Source: Prinsepia uniflora
Taxonomy: Eukaryota > Streptophyta > Magnoliopsida > Rosales > Rosaceae
Direction of reading: 5' to 3'
Assembly: GCA_032719365.1 (NCBI GenBank)
Contig: CM064873.1
Span: 8,280,501 to 8,344,500 of the forward strand
Length of the DNA: 64,000 nucleotides
Positions 23,801 to 35,497 of this stretch are shown piece after piece. Each line of letters opens with the position of its first letter. Within the stretch, counting starts at the first letter, position 1. The notes beneath the pieces are model-generated. The model did not search any database. It saw nothing but the letters and a program-made list of their open reading frames with translations, and was not told where the DNA came from. Both the position numbers and the translations under genes were made by a program.

Positions 23801-24020
23801 ACTTAGTGTCACCATCACTGGGAAACCAACCATCTTGTGTGATAACATTGGCACTACATTCTATTGCTATAATTATGCCTTTCACACACGCATGAAGCAT
23901 GTCGACATTGACTACCACTTCGCCCGTGCGCATGTTAGCCGTGACCTTCTTTAGGTCTCTCATATCTCTACTGATGACCAGCTTGCTGATGCCCTCACCA
24001 AACCCTTGCCACGACCTTCT
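20818..24020 (+). pseudogene. Copia polyprotein remnant: protease, integrase, RT, RNase H
   Basis: Protease and pre-integrase region at 20818-21171 (WLLGSGASHHV keeps the D/G-S-G-A site as GSGA, with the usual Asp replaced by Gly). Integrase at 21324-21943 (LYSDVWG, YYVIFVDHFTKYTWL, then EFIKLKSF). Reverse transcriptase at 22563-23332 (NKWVFWIK, LVYVDDLIVI with the DD, KDLGTLHYFLGVQV). RNase H at 23410-24020 (DADWAKD...DDRKSTTA, STEVEFCDVA, ending in LADALTKPLPR). Stops such as TAG at 22928 and several frame changes divide it. It reads like the common plant copia type with a TKYTWL integrase. No intact product is possible. Confidence 0.88.
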
Positions 24021-24261
24021 ACTGATTTGCTATCTCCACGATTTCCAGGATCTTAACTAATCACAGGATCTCCTTGATATGCTAGTCCAATGTCAACAAA
24101 ATCTCTCTGATTATGTCCTATCGTATAGCTTATTATCTATCAGATCCTTTCCTAGTTTATTAGCTGTACATACCTAGCTAAGCTCTCCTAGAAATTGTAT
24201 AAGTATGCACTTTTATATACTAAACAGATCAATACAAGAAAACATTTCAATACCTTTATAA

Positions 24262-24567
24262 GAACTATTAAAGAGCTTTTGTATTAGAATTCATTCTCTA
24301 TATTGTGATTTTGTCACAAAGCTTCAAGTTATTCCATTTCAAGATCGTGCTTATTTGATAAGAGATTTTCATAATTCTATTGGAGCTTGTGCCTCTACTC
24401 ATACATTTTCTTTTGATTTCCCGCATAAGAATTCATTGATCGGGGGGTGCATTGATTGGGGTTGTTGTATCTACTGCTAGCAATATGAGCAAGGATAAAG
24501 TTCTGGTGGATGCAATTACAAGATGTGCCATTGCAATCACATCATAATTCATTAACTATCTCACCGA
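24262..24567 (+). pseudogene. OEP16 copy B: end of intron 5 and last exon only
   Basis: From 24262 the sequence matches intron 5 of copies A and C (AGAACTATTAAAGAGC). At 24427-24567 it matches exon 6 (ATGAGCAAGGATAAAGTTCTGGT and ATTCATTAACTATCTCAC). The acceptor is GCAT instead of GCAG (24423-24426). The exon has the same extra G as copy A (run of seven versus five in the matching part of C), and the stop is lost. Downstream flank to about 24775 matches copy C. Exons 1-5 are absent. The shared extra G suggests A and B are more closely related to each other than to C. Confidence 0.85.
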
Positions 24568-25040
24568 AACATTGAAGTAATGTTCCACCTGAACTCTCTG
24601 CAGATCCTAAAGAACTAACCTTTTAGCTTTCTTATGTCATGTTTTTCATGAATCTGTTGCATTGTAAAAAGAATGTTTGAGGATTCTTCAGCTAAAGTTC
24701 TTTAAGGTTTGATACAATCGATTATGAAATCCCATCTTCAATATGAACTTTCTTGAGTAATATCTTATATGGTGCAGGGGAGAGTAACAAATTTATCATC
24801 TTTGTACTCATCATTTAGTCACGTGGTAGAAAGAGATAAAACACATACTTTCTGAGCAATCAGGTTTAATCAGCAAATGGATCCCTATGCATAAGAAAAG
24901 CAATATTGATTATATTAAATAAGCAATCTATGCCTCTTTATCTTCCATTTACAAAATTGATAAACCATGTTGTGTAAGAAGAATAATTAATTGAATAAAA
25001 ATGTACCAAAACACCTTAAAAGTTACAACCATATTACAAC
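24568..25040. other. Spacer between OEP16 copy B and PPR remnant
   Basis: The first 200 bp are homologous to the 3' flank of copy C (46215-46420). The rest is AT-rich without a recognisable gene. Confidence 0.6.
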
Positions 25041-25044
25041 GGAT

Positions 25045-25760
25045 TCAGTCTCGAAACTGCTCAGCTAGTTTCGTCAAACTATATGTTTCAACATCCGGCC
25101 TCGTGCCTTCGAGAATCATCCTCCTAAGAAGATTTGAATTATAAATCTTGGCCTTCACATAAGCCTTAATCAAAGCAATGTATACAGAAGCATGCCTTGT
25201 GTACTTGGCCTTTGCAAGCTCTCCAAACAACTTCCCGACATTATTCACATCACCCTTCTCAGCAAAACCCTGGATTATCGAAAAAGTGATCTCCAACCAT
25301 GGGGTAGAATTCCTTACCACATTGCTTATTGTAGAATTCGTCCCCAGCTCTTGGGTCTTAATGGCTTCCTCTACCAACCTAGCTTTCAAGCAACCCAAAC
25401 CAAGACGCCGAAAAGTTATGGCATTTGGTTCATGCCGGTTTATGCCCATCTCCCTTCATTTTCCTGAAAATCTTCGAAGCTTTGTCGATAACCCCATGCT
25501 TGGTATACACATATATCATACAATTGAACTGCTCAGTATATTTCATCCTTCTTACCAACTTCATCTTTAACCAAAGCTCTTCAGCACAGTTGAGTTTCCC
25601 AATTCTACCAAATGCTTCAATTTCCATCACATAACTTTTAGACCTAACATGGGGGAGTTCCTTCACTATGCCCCAGGTTTTCTCTAAATGTTTCTCATTC
25701 CCCAAATAACCATACAACATAATCAAAACATTTAATGTCAACCAGTTTTTACCAGTAATT
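25045..25760 (-). pseudogene. P-class pentatricopeptide-repeat (PPR) gene, 3' half
   Basis: The minus strand encodes a run of about five PPR-like helical repeats: KSYVMEIEAFGRIGKLNCAEE, FNCMIYVYTKHGVIDKASKIF, then after a frame change ITFRRLGLGCLKARLVEEAI, ITFSIIQGFAEKGDVNNVGKLF and VYIALIKAYVKAKIY, with a C-terminal ETYSLTKLAEQFRD and stop at 25045. The frame change is at about 25430-25450, where GGCATAAACC and GGCATGAACC lie side by side: a 10-bp tandem duplication. Upstream, coding-like sequence goes on to about 25760 and then stops near the LTR of the copia element at 25797. PPR proteins of this class bind organellar RNA; this copy is not functional. Confidence 0.8.
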
Positions 25761-25796
25761 GTATTTTTTTAATATATATGATTTCGAATTTCATAA

Positions 25797-25988
25797 TGAT
25801 TGTTTTGATATATGTTTGAATTGATTTTCTATTCGTACAGAGACAAGAGTTATATACAAAGACAAATAGCTATACTAGTTAAACTTAGAACTAATTCTAT
25901 GCCAATTACAATTTGTTCTGACAATCACTCAACAAAGATTACAATCATCGATTTACCAGATTATTGAATTATTTTATTTTCTTTAACG
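25797..25988 (-). repeat. 3' LTR of the minus-strand copia element
   Basis: 192 bp. Shares ATATGTTTGAATTGATTTT, ATAGCTATAC and AACTTAGAACTAAT with the 5' LTR near 43450-43540. The first dinucleotide (minus strand) is CG instead of TG. Confidence 0.8.
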
Positions 25989-25999
25989 CGCCCCCTCAA

Positions 26000-28612
26000 A
26001 ATTGGTGCATGTAGATTGTTTACTCCAAATTTTCCAAGAAGTGAATTGAAAGTAGGTGTTCGCAGAGGCTTGGTGAACAAGTTTGCTAGCTATTTCTCAG
26101 TACATCAGTCTGAACTATCTAATCTGTTTTTTGATAACCATACTGCATTGCATATTGCAGCCAATTTAGTATATTATGAACATCCAAAGCATATCGAGAT
26201 TGACTGTGATACTATTCATGAAAGAATAGAAAGAGGAGAAATCAAAACCAGTTATGTTCAGCCATGTGAGCTTGCATGTGGCTGCAACCATTGAACGATA
26301 TTCAGATTTAGTAGATGGTCAAGATATTGTGACTTGTTTCTTGGTTTTCTAGGACACAAGTGGATTCCCAAGAAAGATGCAATGCCATGTGACTGATCGA
26401 TGTGTGACTGGACAGCGAGCCTAGTTTGCATCACAATTTCCAATGAATTTCAACTTATTTTGTGCAGGAAATAACAACTCTTGACCTGGAGCATCTTTAG
26501 ATAATATAACAGACGATGTGCTGCAGCAAGATGTTGGTGTTTCGGCTTTTACATGTACTACCTGAGAGTGTTGACAATATAAGTAATTTATGCTCATGTA
26601 ATTGTGAGGTAGATTAGCTTGCCCACGAACTACCTATATCAAGTAGGATCCCTCAATAGCTCACCACTTGGAGACGATAGCACCAAATCAGGATCCATAG
26701 GAATTGCGGCTGGTTTAGCTCCAAGTAGTCCATTTTTTCACAAAATGTCCAGAGTATACGTGTGTTGAAAGATAGAGATTCCAGCTTGTGACGTGCCACC
26801 TCAACTCCAAGAAAATACTTCAATGGTATGAGATTCTTAATTTTGAATTGAGTGGCAAGGAAGTGCTTCAGTTTTTGAATGGCCTCTTCATTGTTACGTG
26901 TGATTATCATATCATCCATGTAAAGTGAGCTAACAGTAAGAGTATCTCCATGTCTGTGTGTGAACAGAGAGTAATCAGCCTGGAATTACCAATATTGCAT
27001 ATTTCAGAGAAGAACTTTTGAAACCAGCTTCGTGGAGCTTGTTTAAGTCTATAAAGGAATTATGGAGTCGACATACAACTTGCTCCCTCTGTTCAAAAAG
27101 AGCCTAGCAGCAGGGCCATATAAACCTCCTCTTGAAGATCGCCATGGAGGAAGGTGTTTTGAACATCCATCTGATGGTGAGACCAGTGTTAGGAAACGAC
27201 AATGGACAACAAGCACTGTATGGTGATCAATTTTGCAACGGGTGAAAAAGTTTCTTTGTAGCCCATTCCCACTCGTTGGTTGAACCTTTTGGCGACGAAC
27301 TGAGCCTTATAGCATTCAATAGTATCGTTGGGTTGTATTTTATCATTAAAACTCATTTGCATCCAATGGGATAGTGACTAGCCGGCAGAGGAACCACATA
27401 TTATATGTGGTTATCCTCGAGAGTATGTACTTCAGATTGTATTGCATCAACCAATTTGGGGTCACGACCTGTTCATATGTACAGGGTTCAACCAATTTTG
27501 AAATATTGAAGACAAAATTCTGATAAACAGAAGAGAAGGAAGAGTAAGATACATATTGATGCAGAGAATACCAATTGCCAAAAGTGGAGGAAGGGTCGAC
27601 GTTGGGCCATATTAGAGCAACGTGATGGGCTTGTAGTCCTTGAAGTGGGCATGGGGTCGTGAGACATGATCATGGTGGTGAGGAAGTGGGACCAAGGGTA
27701 CCATAAGTGGGGAAGTGGGGATAAGGGATGTTGAAAGTGCAAAATGAAAGGAAGGGGGCGAAGAGATGAATGAGGTGGGAGGGTCTGCAGAGGACGCAGT
27801 TGGTGAAGATAGAAAAATAGGGTCATAGGTGGGGTCACGAGGAATTGGGTTAGCATGCAGTGAGTCAAGTGGGTCAAGCGGCGTGGGTGTTCATTGACAT
27901 GCATGATGATGGGCTTGAAGAAAGATGAGCTGGGGTGGATTTTGGGTCAGAATTATTAGGTACGATAGAAAGGATGGGTAGATTAGATTGATTTTTTGGT
28001 GCTGATAAAGCAAAGGGAGAGGTATTTTCCTGAAAAATGGTCTCCAGATACAAACAATTTCTTTGGTCCAAATCATAGACCCGATAGCTTTTTTTTTCCA
28101 AGAGGATACCACATAAAAACATGACGCACCGTGAGTAAATTTATGGGTGGGTGTGAGATTGGTAGGAAAACATAAACATCCAAAAACACGAAGATGAGAA
28201 AAGTTTAGAGAAAAACCATGTAAAAGTTCGTCGGGTGTTTTATGAGATAGTAGTGGTATGACAAGGCGATTGATAAGATAACAAGCGGTTTAAAGATTTT
28301 CCTCCCAAAATTTTAAAGGAAGATTGGCTTGGAATCAAAGTGCATGACCAATATTTAAAAGATGATGATGTTTGCGTTCAACCACCCCATTTTGTTGAGG
28401 TGTGTAAACATAAGAATGTTGAAATTCAGTTCCATGTTTGATAAAGAATGAGTGCATGGAATGAAATTCACTACTATTATCAGAACGAAGGACTTTAATG
28501 TCACAATTAAATTGAGTTTTAACCCAAGAATAAAAAAAATTTAAGAAGGCTTGTGTGTCCGATTTAAAATGCATGAGATACACCCATGTGAAACGTGTAA
28601 AGTCATCAACAA
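26000..28612 (-). pseudogene. Copia integrase, RT and RNase H piece (minus strand)
   Basis: Integrase core words at 28583-28340 (NCDIKVLRSDNSSEFHS with the second catalytic Asp, then TPQQNGVVERKHHHLL). A proline-rich linker lies around 27490-28100. RT is at about 27350-26650 with the MDDMIITRNN stretch at 26919 corresponding to the YxDD loop, then IKNLIPLKYFLGVEVA. RNase H remnants lie at 26650-26000. Many stops are present. The right edge is exactly the 8-bp duplication ATCAACAA at the border of the hAT-like insertion. Confidence 0.8.
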
Positions 28613-29748
28613 TTACGCTTGGTAAGGTTCAATATGATATGATATTTTGTGATACTGGAATTGTATCATTTAATTTTAACCCGTTTGGTAATTTTTGGTA
28701 TTTCACGATTTGGCAATGATACTAAACTGTACCGTATCGATTAAGTTCGGTATGATTTTGGTACGGTTTCCATTTTGAGCCAAATTTTTATATAATTGTG
28801 AAACATCATTCTCAAACCTCTTCTCTGTCAATATGCCTTCCACATTTATTATATATAACACATCTTAGATTCCACGAGGGATTCTCCTTGCAAAAATAGG
28901 GTCTCATTTCCACTACGCCTCATTAACGTTGGATCGTAACATCATTGACAAATAAACACTAATATCTCAAATAAACAAAAACTCAACAACAATACATTGA
29001 ATTAGTGAAGTAATTAAGATTAAAGTCTACATAAAATCCATTAAAGTCATATGAAATATGAAATGACCCATCCTCAATTTACTTAAAAATCATACCGGTC
29101 ATGCTCTCGTTTGACAACTCCTGTCAGACTAGGGATATTCTGACTTACCCTACTTTTATAGCTTATTAGGTTAACCAAATTAAGTCCACCCTTATGGAGT
29201 TACTGTCCATGTCCCACTCACTAACCCTGTCATGTAGTGAAAATTACCATTTGACTTCTCCTGAATAATAGTTCACTAGATACTTATTTTGAATTATACA
29301 TAACAATTGTAAAAGAAAATTTCCTGGTCTTAACATCACCATAGATATCATGCCCTCCTATCACCTCATCATGCATTATCATCATGTCAACTCATCAGCA
29401 CATATAATCATATCTTCTCATCATAAAATACTATCATACATGACATCATAGCTTCATCATATCATCAAATTGGTATAACCATGCCCCCGTAATCCCATAC
29501 TCATCATACATCATACAAATATTATCACATGTCCATGTGATTAACATACATTTATAGATACAACACCATAATATCACAATAGTAAGCATAACATCTTAAA
29601 GGAAGTCATATATATACTTTTCAAGTACCCAACCCTACATTTCTTCCACAAATCTCTATTCGCTACAATTCCTTAATTTAAGATTACTATTAGAATTTCA
29701 ACACAAACAACTTTCATGTTGACTACACCACCAGGAACAGCCATACAC

Positions 29749-32700
29749 TGACAGGACCCGTCCCAAATCCCTCGGGATTAGCGTGGGACGTGCCTGCTCC
29801 CGCATGACACGAAGTGTCAGACTAGGGATATTTCCGTCCTTTGCCCAACTGGGGCTATCAGAGTATGCCAGGATCTGAAGGAGGAATGCAAATGTCTCGT
29901 CTCTGCTACACCCACATCCGCGATCAACCTGAAGGGCATTCAAAACACAAAAGCTGTAAGTAGACAAAACAAGTATTTTATAAAAACATTTCATAAAAGA
30001 CCTTTATGTCATTCATTTAAAACATATGCGTGCATTCAAAAACCATTTCTAGGATTCATGCCCGGTCCCCATAAACTCCCATGAACCATAAAAACCTTTT
30101 GGGCCTTGGCCTGAAATCATCCCAAAGTACCTGGGACCTCCGCCCAAACCAAAACACGTGGGAACTCGTCCCAAAAGCCATCTCATATGGGTCTCAGCCC
30201 AAAACCAATACGCGTGGGTCTCAGCCCAACGCCATCTCAGTGAAATCTCATATACATATACATATATACATATATAATCCATCCTAGGAACTTCCGGAGA
30301 AGATTCCAACTCGGGGCACACATCCCCTAAGGAACACATCCCCGATATAGTCACGATGTCTCTATATATATAAGTATGCATACTACTCGGGGTCTCACTC
30401 CGAGTCTTCTCCCAGGAATTCTCCATCTGGGAGGCTTATCTTCTGACCTAGTCCAATCTTCTCTCCGGAATCTGATCCGGGACCACATCATAACGCCCAC
30501 TCCTGAACGGGATCCCTATGGGGATACCCACTCGGGTATGTGGATCGTGACTCTCCAGGTCGACGTTTGGAGGAAACCAATCAACAAGCTTATAAGGAGG
30601 GTATATACATACCAGTATACAAAACCATAAAACGGGACTCACGCCCAATAACACAAAGCAAATGGGCCTCCAGCCCGAACATAGGACTCAACAGGGCCTC
30701 TAGCCCGATTTCACAATAACTGGGCATCGAGCCCGAACTCGTAAATCAATGGGGCATCGAGCCCGATACCTCAGGGTCAGTCACGATCCCGATCATAGCG
30801 ATGCGTACAACCATCAATCCAGGGCCGTTCTCAATCCTGGTATGTCGACGTGAACACATCACTGCCGCGACCATCACGAGACCATGGTGAACACGTCGCC
30901 GATCGATCCTCTAAATCGTCAGCACTCCGAAGTCGAGCCTCCAGTGGCTGCTCGACAACGGGATGTGCATGGTGACTTCTCCGAAAGGAACGTATCTCAA
31001 TCTGGAGGCGAGCGTTACGTCATCCACCGCCGTGCATACAGCACCCGTCGCGACCACGACTCAGACCCATAGGTCATCAATAGGGTCTCATGCCCGAGTC
31101 AAAACCAAATCTAAATGGGTCTCATATCCGGTTTTACCTTTTCAAAACCATTTCATGAAAACTGAAAGCGTAAGCACGTATAAAACCTGAAAACCTCGAA
31201 ATACGTGTCGATACATAAACACACACCAAAATGCACTCAAGGCATCACAAAACACATATTAAAACATTTATGCATGCATCGATTTCAGAAATAAAGTCCA
31301 CTCACAGACTGTTCGCGCTGCTGCCTCGATACGTGCGCTGTACGCCTTCCTGGGTCAACCTTCGTCTCCGGGGTTCCCAAACCTATCCAAATCACTTTAG
31401 AAGGTTACTAACTACTTAATTAACCCCTCACTAAAGCTCCCTAATTTTTAGAGATTTTAAACTATTTTTAAACGCACACCAAAACTTTCGGACAACCCGA
31501 ACTATATCGAGACGATGTCCAATTGACTCGAAACCAGTCCCAAAATGTTCGCTACATCGAATAGATGATTCCACATGTTGGAATCACCCTCAAATTCATC
31601 ACCACGTGCCGTCACGTGTCATGGGATGGCCATGCGCGTGGGCCTCAAGCGCCACTGCACAAGGTCGTCCTCTCCCTTCAGCCGACTGGTCTGACCGGCC
31701 GGTCCGGTTCTCCCTGCAACTTGGACCGGCGTGACCGGTCCAGACTCCTACACGGTCCAGTTTTCTTCGTTTTCCTTCCTAATCAATCCTGATCTTCTTG
31801 TTTTGATCATAGGAACGTGAAACTATGAATTAAAACCTCAAAAACCCCTAAAATCCAACCAGTCCAACTATCCTCCACGGTTCAGTTTTTCCAGAACCTC
31901 CCCAGGGGTTTCTCAACCTCCAACCTTCCTCAAAATCATTCTATTACAATCCTAATAACCTATTTAACTCATTAAAACCACCCAAAATGGCCCATAATGC
32001 GTGAAATAAAAAATGGATAAAATCGGGTAAAACCGATTACCTTGGTCGGGTTCCTCCTTCGCCGTCCAAGACGGCTCTGCCTAGGCCAACCACCACATCC
32101 TCCAGTCCTCTTCTCACTCTCTTGGGTCTCACAAATGGTTATAGGGTTGAAGGGTTTGGATTTGGGGGGCAAGGGTGATCGGGTTCGAGTTTGGTGGATG
32201 GAAAAATGATCGATGAAGGGGAAGATGATATGCATGAAGGAAAATGATAAGGAATGGATGAATGACACTTGTCATTCATCCATTGACCCTGAGAAAGATA
32301 TGGGGCCCACTAAATGCCAAAAAGGCTTCTGTCTCGTAAAACGTGCAATAGTACGTTCGAACTTCCGTGAACCGTAACTTCATCGTCGAATGTCCGAATT
32401 CGATGTGCCGCCTGTCTACGGATTCATATATTCCTGATCTACGTAACAGTCCTCAGCCCTCGGTCATCTGACCTCCCGGGTCAAAAGTGAACTGTTGGCC
32501 CCTATTCACCTAAATTACCAAAATGCCCTCGAACTTCCGATCGTCATAACTTCTTTCACAAATGTCGGAATTGAACGTGCCATGTATCTATGAACTCGTG
32601 ACGTCCTGAACTATGTCACAATCATCGGTCAAAGTCTATTTGACCGTCTGAACGAAAAGTCAACGTTTCGCCCATTCCAAGGGGAAAATCGTCATTTCGC

Positions 32701-32797
32701 TCTGAATGTCCGTTAATCCTTGTCTAATCCCCGATTAGTCTCGCTAATCTGTCATTAATCCTTAATTAATCCTGCTAATTCATGACGGGCCGTTACA
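29749..32797 (-). mobile_element. Family-L solo LTR (inner), about 3.05 kb
   Basis: Begins TGACAGGACCCGTCCC and ends GGGCCGTTACA in window orientation. Flanking pentamers TACAC and CACAC agree at 4 of 5. Internal landmarks, all shared with other copies: arrays of GGGCCTCxAGCCCGA at 30655-30770, the conserved ACTCACAGACTGTTCGCG near 31300, a GGACCGG/CCGGTCC cluster at 31685-31755, the hairpin at 32253-32284, and CGCCTGTCTACGGATTC near 32410. The LTR interpretation rests on TG...CA ends, 5-bp duplications and lack of any gene. Confidence 0.82.
32253..32284. other. Perfect 15-bp-arm hairpin conserved in family L
   Basis: Arms AATGGATGAATGACA (32253-32267) and its exact complement (32270-32284) around CT. 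Variants with compensating changes occur at 56061-56086, 56808-56839, 59344-59375 and, shorter, 41272-41285. Confidence 0.85.
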
Positions 32798-33766
32798 CAC
32801 ACGCCGATGAAAGCTCTCTGCACGTGGTGGCTACACACTACTATAGGGTTGTCGTCTACCTCCAGACACGACCTGGTTGTCTGTTATTCAGGTCGCCCGA
32901 CCGCAACTTCGACTTGGTTCCAAAACACGATATTTACGTCTATTTTTCAGTGTTAATAGCCCAAATGCACCTACTTAATTCTAAGAGTCGATCTATGGAT
33001 TCAAAGCAAGATAATCTTAACTCAAAGTCACGTTTCGAACTTCCAGCTTTCAGCCATGGAGTCCAAGGGCAGTTGGGCAGTTCAATAGCTTCTCGCTTCT
33101 CCACATCCAAAATTCTTCTTTCTAATCTCAGAAGGGTCGTATGATCTCCAAGAATGTACGGGAATGTCTTGTTCCAAGTTTTCTGGCCCAGAACTGAGAA
33201 CCCAAAATAGGGACTCCACGGTTCCCTTTTTTCTCATTGTTTCCACTTTTATTTCACCAATTTCTTCCTTTTCTTCCTCTCTCTCTTGTTCCTTTCTTTT
33301 CCTTCTCATTTTTCCACTCTCTTATTTCTTCCTGACTCACTTCTCCCTCACAGATTGGTTTTGGTGGTTATTCTCCATTTCAACCACCACTACCCGAACA
33401 CCCCTCACCATCACACAATATTTATATATATAGTCACTAAGTTCATGAAAAAGGAAGGGGAAAGAAAAATGAATAATACTTTAGAATAGTCTAGGTCCTC
33501 CTTTCAAAATTACCAAAATACCATTGGTGCTAAAATTACCATATTACCCCTAATAAATTTTTACCCGTATCAAACATTTGATAACTGATTTTGGCATATT
33601 GTCTGTCTATGGACTCAGGAGTTCGAGACTTTCATAACGGTCTTCACGAAATATCCAAAAGATATCCAGTCAAAAGTCAACTTTTGATCTCGTAGAGGCA
33701 AAACTGTCATTTCCATTAAATTTTTCCATTTTTACTTTTCTTGACTTTCTGAGTCGTTACAAAATA

Positions 33767-35078
33767 TAGCTTCACTGAGAGATTCTCCCTTTTCAGGGTC
33801 TCAGATGGACTACACCTCAAACAAGCAGATTGAATCATCATTGGCACTTAACCTTAATTGTAAACAAATAAAGCACTACATTAACATCAACAGATTAAGA
33901 AATTAACACACGAAAAACCTTGGAATCAGATTAAACACATAAAACAAATTACAAGCTAACGAAAGTAAAAATAATCAATTTTCTTACATTTCCAATTTGA
34001 GAATCAAGGTATCATAATCACCACAAGAAAATTAATAGCTAACAAACGTAAAAATATTAAAATAATCAGTGACCATTGTTGAAATAAAGATTGAACTCGT
34101 TGCGAAAAGTCCTCACAATTCCTTCAAACAACAAACAATTAGCTATCGTTGCTTCGATCGATTTACCCGGGGGGTTGTTCGACCAAGAACACTCCGATGC
34201 TTAAGTTAGCTTTGAGAGGAAAAGAATATACTTCGAAACGAAGAATCAACGTACCTTGGAAATGAAATGTATCTTGCTATTTATAGGAAAATTTTGGGAG
34301 CCTTGGAGCGTTCTGATTGGTCGGTTGAATATTTAATTAATAAAAAATATATTATTAATTAAATATACTATTTAATAATTGTAATGATGGTTCATCATGA
34401 TAGTAATGACAATTATTGTATTTTAATATCAATATTAATTATCCATTATTAAGAATAACGACAATTAATTCTCGGGGAGAATATTGATATTACAGAGATT
34501 TTAACTCCATCAAATAACGTATTTAACTGGTAAATAGATTATTTAATATGCGGGTGTTTTCAAATGATCAGTGTTATTACCAGGGGCAATTTAGTCATTT
34601 TTGGGAATTACGGACCACGTGGCAGCTCCATAATTTTCGGATGATTTTGGGTTCCATAACCATGAATAAGAAATGCCCATCTACAGTCAATATTGAAACA
34701 AATTTTAGAGAAAACACGACACAAATACCATAGAAAACAAACAACTCAAACTTGAAGAAACCCATATCAATTATCAAAGCACAATTTCACGAAAAATCTA
34801 ATTTCACAAAAATCCAACAATTTCGCTTACATCAGCCAACAACATGCACTTGAGAGACTGAGAGCGATGAGGATTGAAGAAATTACTTAAGTCTTGAGAG
34901 GTTGACGATCAGATGATTCGCATTTGGGTCTTCGAGAAAACTTTCCTGGTTTCGCTCTCATAGTGCCTAGTCTACCAGATTTCTTTACATTGTTTGTGTA
35001 TCCAATACTCAAAAACTGCGTTTCTAAGAAGGTACCCAATGTCTTCTTAATTGAACAAAATCACAGGCAATCGTGAGA
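33767..35078. other. Non-coding interior of the hAT-like element
   Basis: AT-rich DNA with no recognisable gene. Short palindromic AATTAAT-rich stretches occur near 34330-34450. Confidence 0.5.
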
Positions 35079-35165
35079 GAATGAGAGGAGAGAAAACTGA
35101 GAGAAAGAAAGAAGAGAGAAAACTGAGAGAATGAAAGAAGAGAGAAAACTGACAGACTGAGAAAA
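35079..35165. repeat. Purine-rich tandem repeat (about 26 bp unit, three copies)
   Basis: The unit GAGAGAAAACTGAGAGAA plus GAAAGAA recurs three times with small changes (GAGAGGAGAG..., AAGAAGAGAG..., AAGAAGAGAG...). Confidence 0.8.
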
Positions 35166-35497
35166 AAGATAGAAGACCTAAATGAATTGTTGATAGCATT
35201 TGGGTGTTTTGGTTCTAGATCGGCTGTGGTCAATCCTATACTTTCTAGTATACGATTGCCCAATCAACCAATAGGAAAATAATTTTAAATATATATTTAA
35301 AAAATTAATTTAGTTAGGTATCAGTATATGACGGTATTTGGAAACCTCAGAATCGAAACTATTCTGACTTAAACTAGTACCAGTTTGGTACAGTACCGAT
35401 TATCACTTTAATTTTACTATTCAGTATTTTTTCAGTTTGTTTTGATCCAACGGTATAGCTTCAGTTTTCGGTTCTATATGTCTGGCCCTATCAACAA

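Larger units (their letters stand above)
19236..24258 (+). mobile_element. Degenerate Ty1/copia element between OEP16 copies A and B
   Basis: The 5' LTR (about 19236-19591) is followed by a primer-binding site TGGTATCAAAGC at 19592-19603. A matching but shorter 3' LTR lies at about 24022-24258 (shared words AGCTGTACATACCTAGCTAA and TATATACTAAACAGA). The left LTR contains an internal direct repeat (CCAACCGATC...AGGAGATTGAGGATCAAT twice, from about 19248 and 19323). The left flank matches the 3' flank of OEP16; the right flank is OEP16 intron 5 of copy B. No simple target duplication therefore exists, and recombination or deletion must have followed insertion. Confidence 0.8.
29059..33761 (-). 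mobile_element. Family-L solo LTR (outer), interrupted by a second copy
   Basis: Bounded by perfect AAATA duplications (29054-29058 and 33762-33766). In window orientation it begins TGAAATGACCCATCC and ends GAGTCGTTACA, i.e. the minus-strand LTR starts TGTAACGAC. The inner copy 29749-32797 splits it; without that it is only about 1.65 kb, so parts are deleted. No open frame of note. Confidence 0.85.
28613..35489. mobile_element. Non-autonomous hAT-like element with nested LTRs
   Basis: It is bounded by the exact octamer ATCAACAA (28605-28612 and 35490-35497). The duplicated octamer lies within copia integrase sequence; the flanks on either side are consecutive pieces of the same coding region. 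Ends are TTACGCTTGGTAAGG and, inverted, AGGGCCAGACATATAG, so the terminal inverted repeats are poor. Subterminal regions are AT-rich with GGTACGG/CGGTAT words, as in many plant hAT-derived elements. No transposase is present. Without the nested LTRs (29059-33761) it would be about 2.2 kb. Superfamily is inferred from the 8-bp duplication. Confidence 0.6.

Noticed and set aside
29749..32797. DNA transposon with terminal inverted repeats (ends TGTAACGACCCGTCC and TGACAGGACCCGTCC)
   Set aside because: The ends are TG...CA and the duplications are 5 bp (AAATA), which fits LTRs better. Imperfect inverted ends are common in long LTRs.
29698..33309. Several 60-125 codon frames within family-L LTRs
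   Set aside because: Low-complexity translations in all frames, not shared between copies.
33160..33440. Ser/Phe-rich frame resembling a membrane protein
   Set aside because: Generated by a pyrimidine-rich tract (TTCCTTTTCTTCC) inside an LTR.
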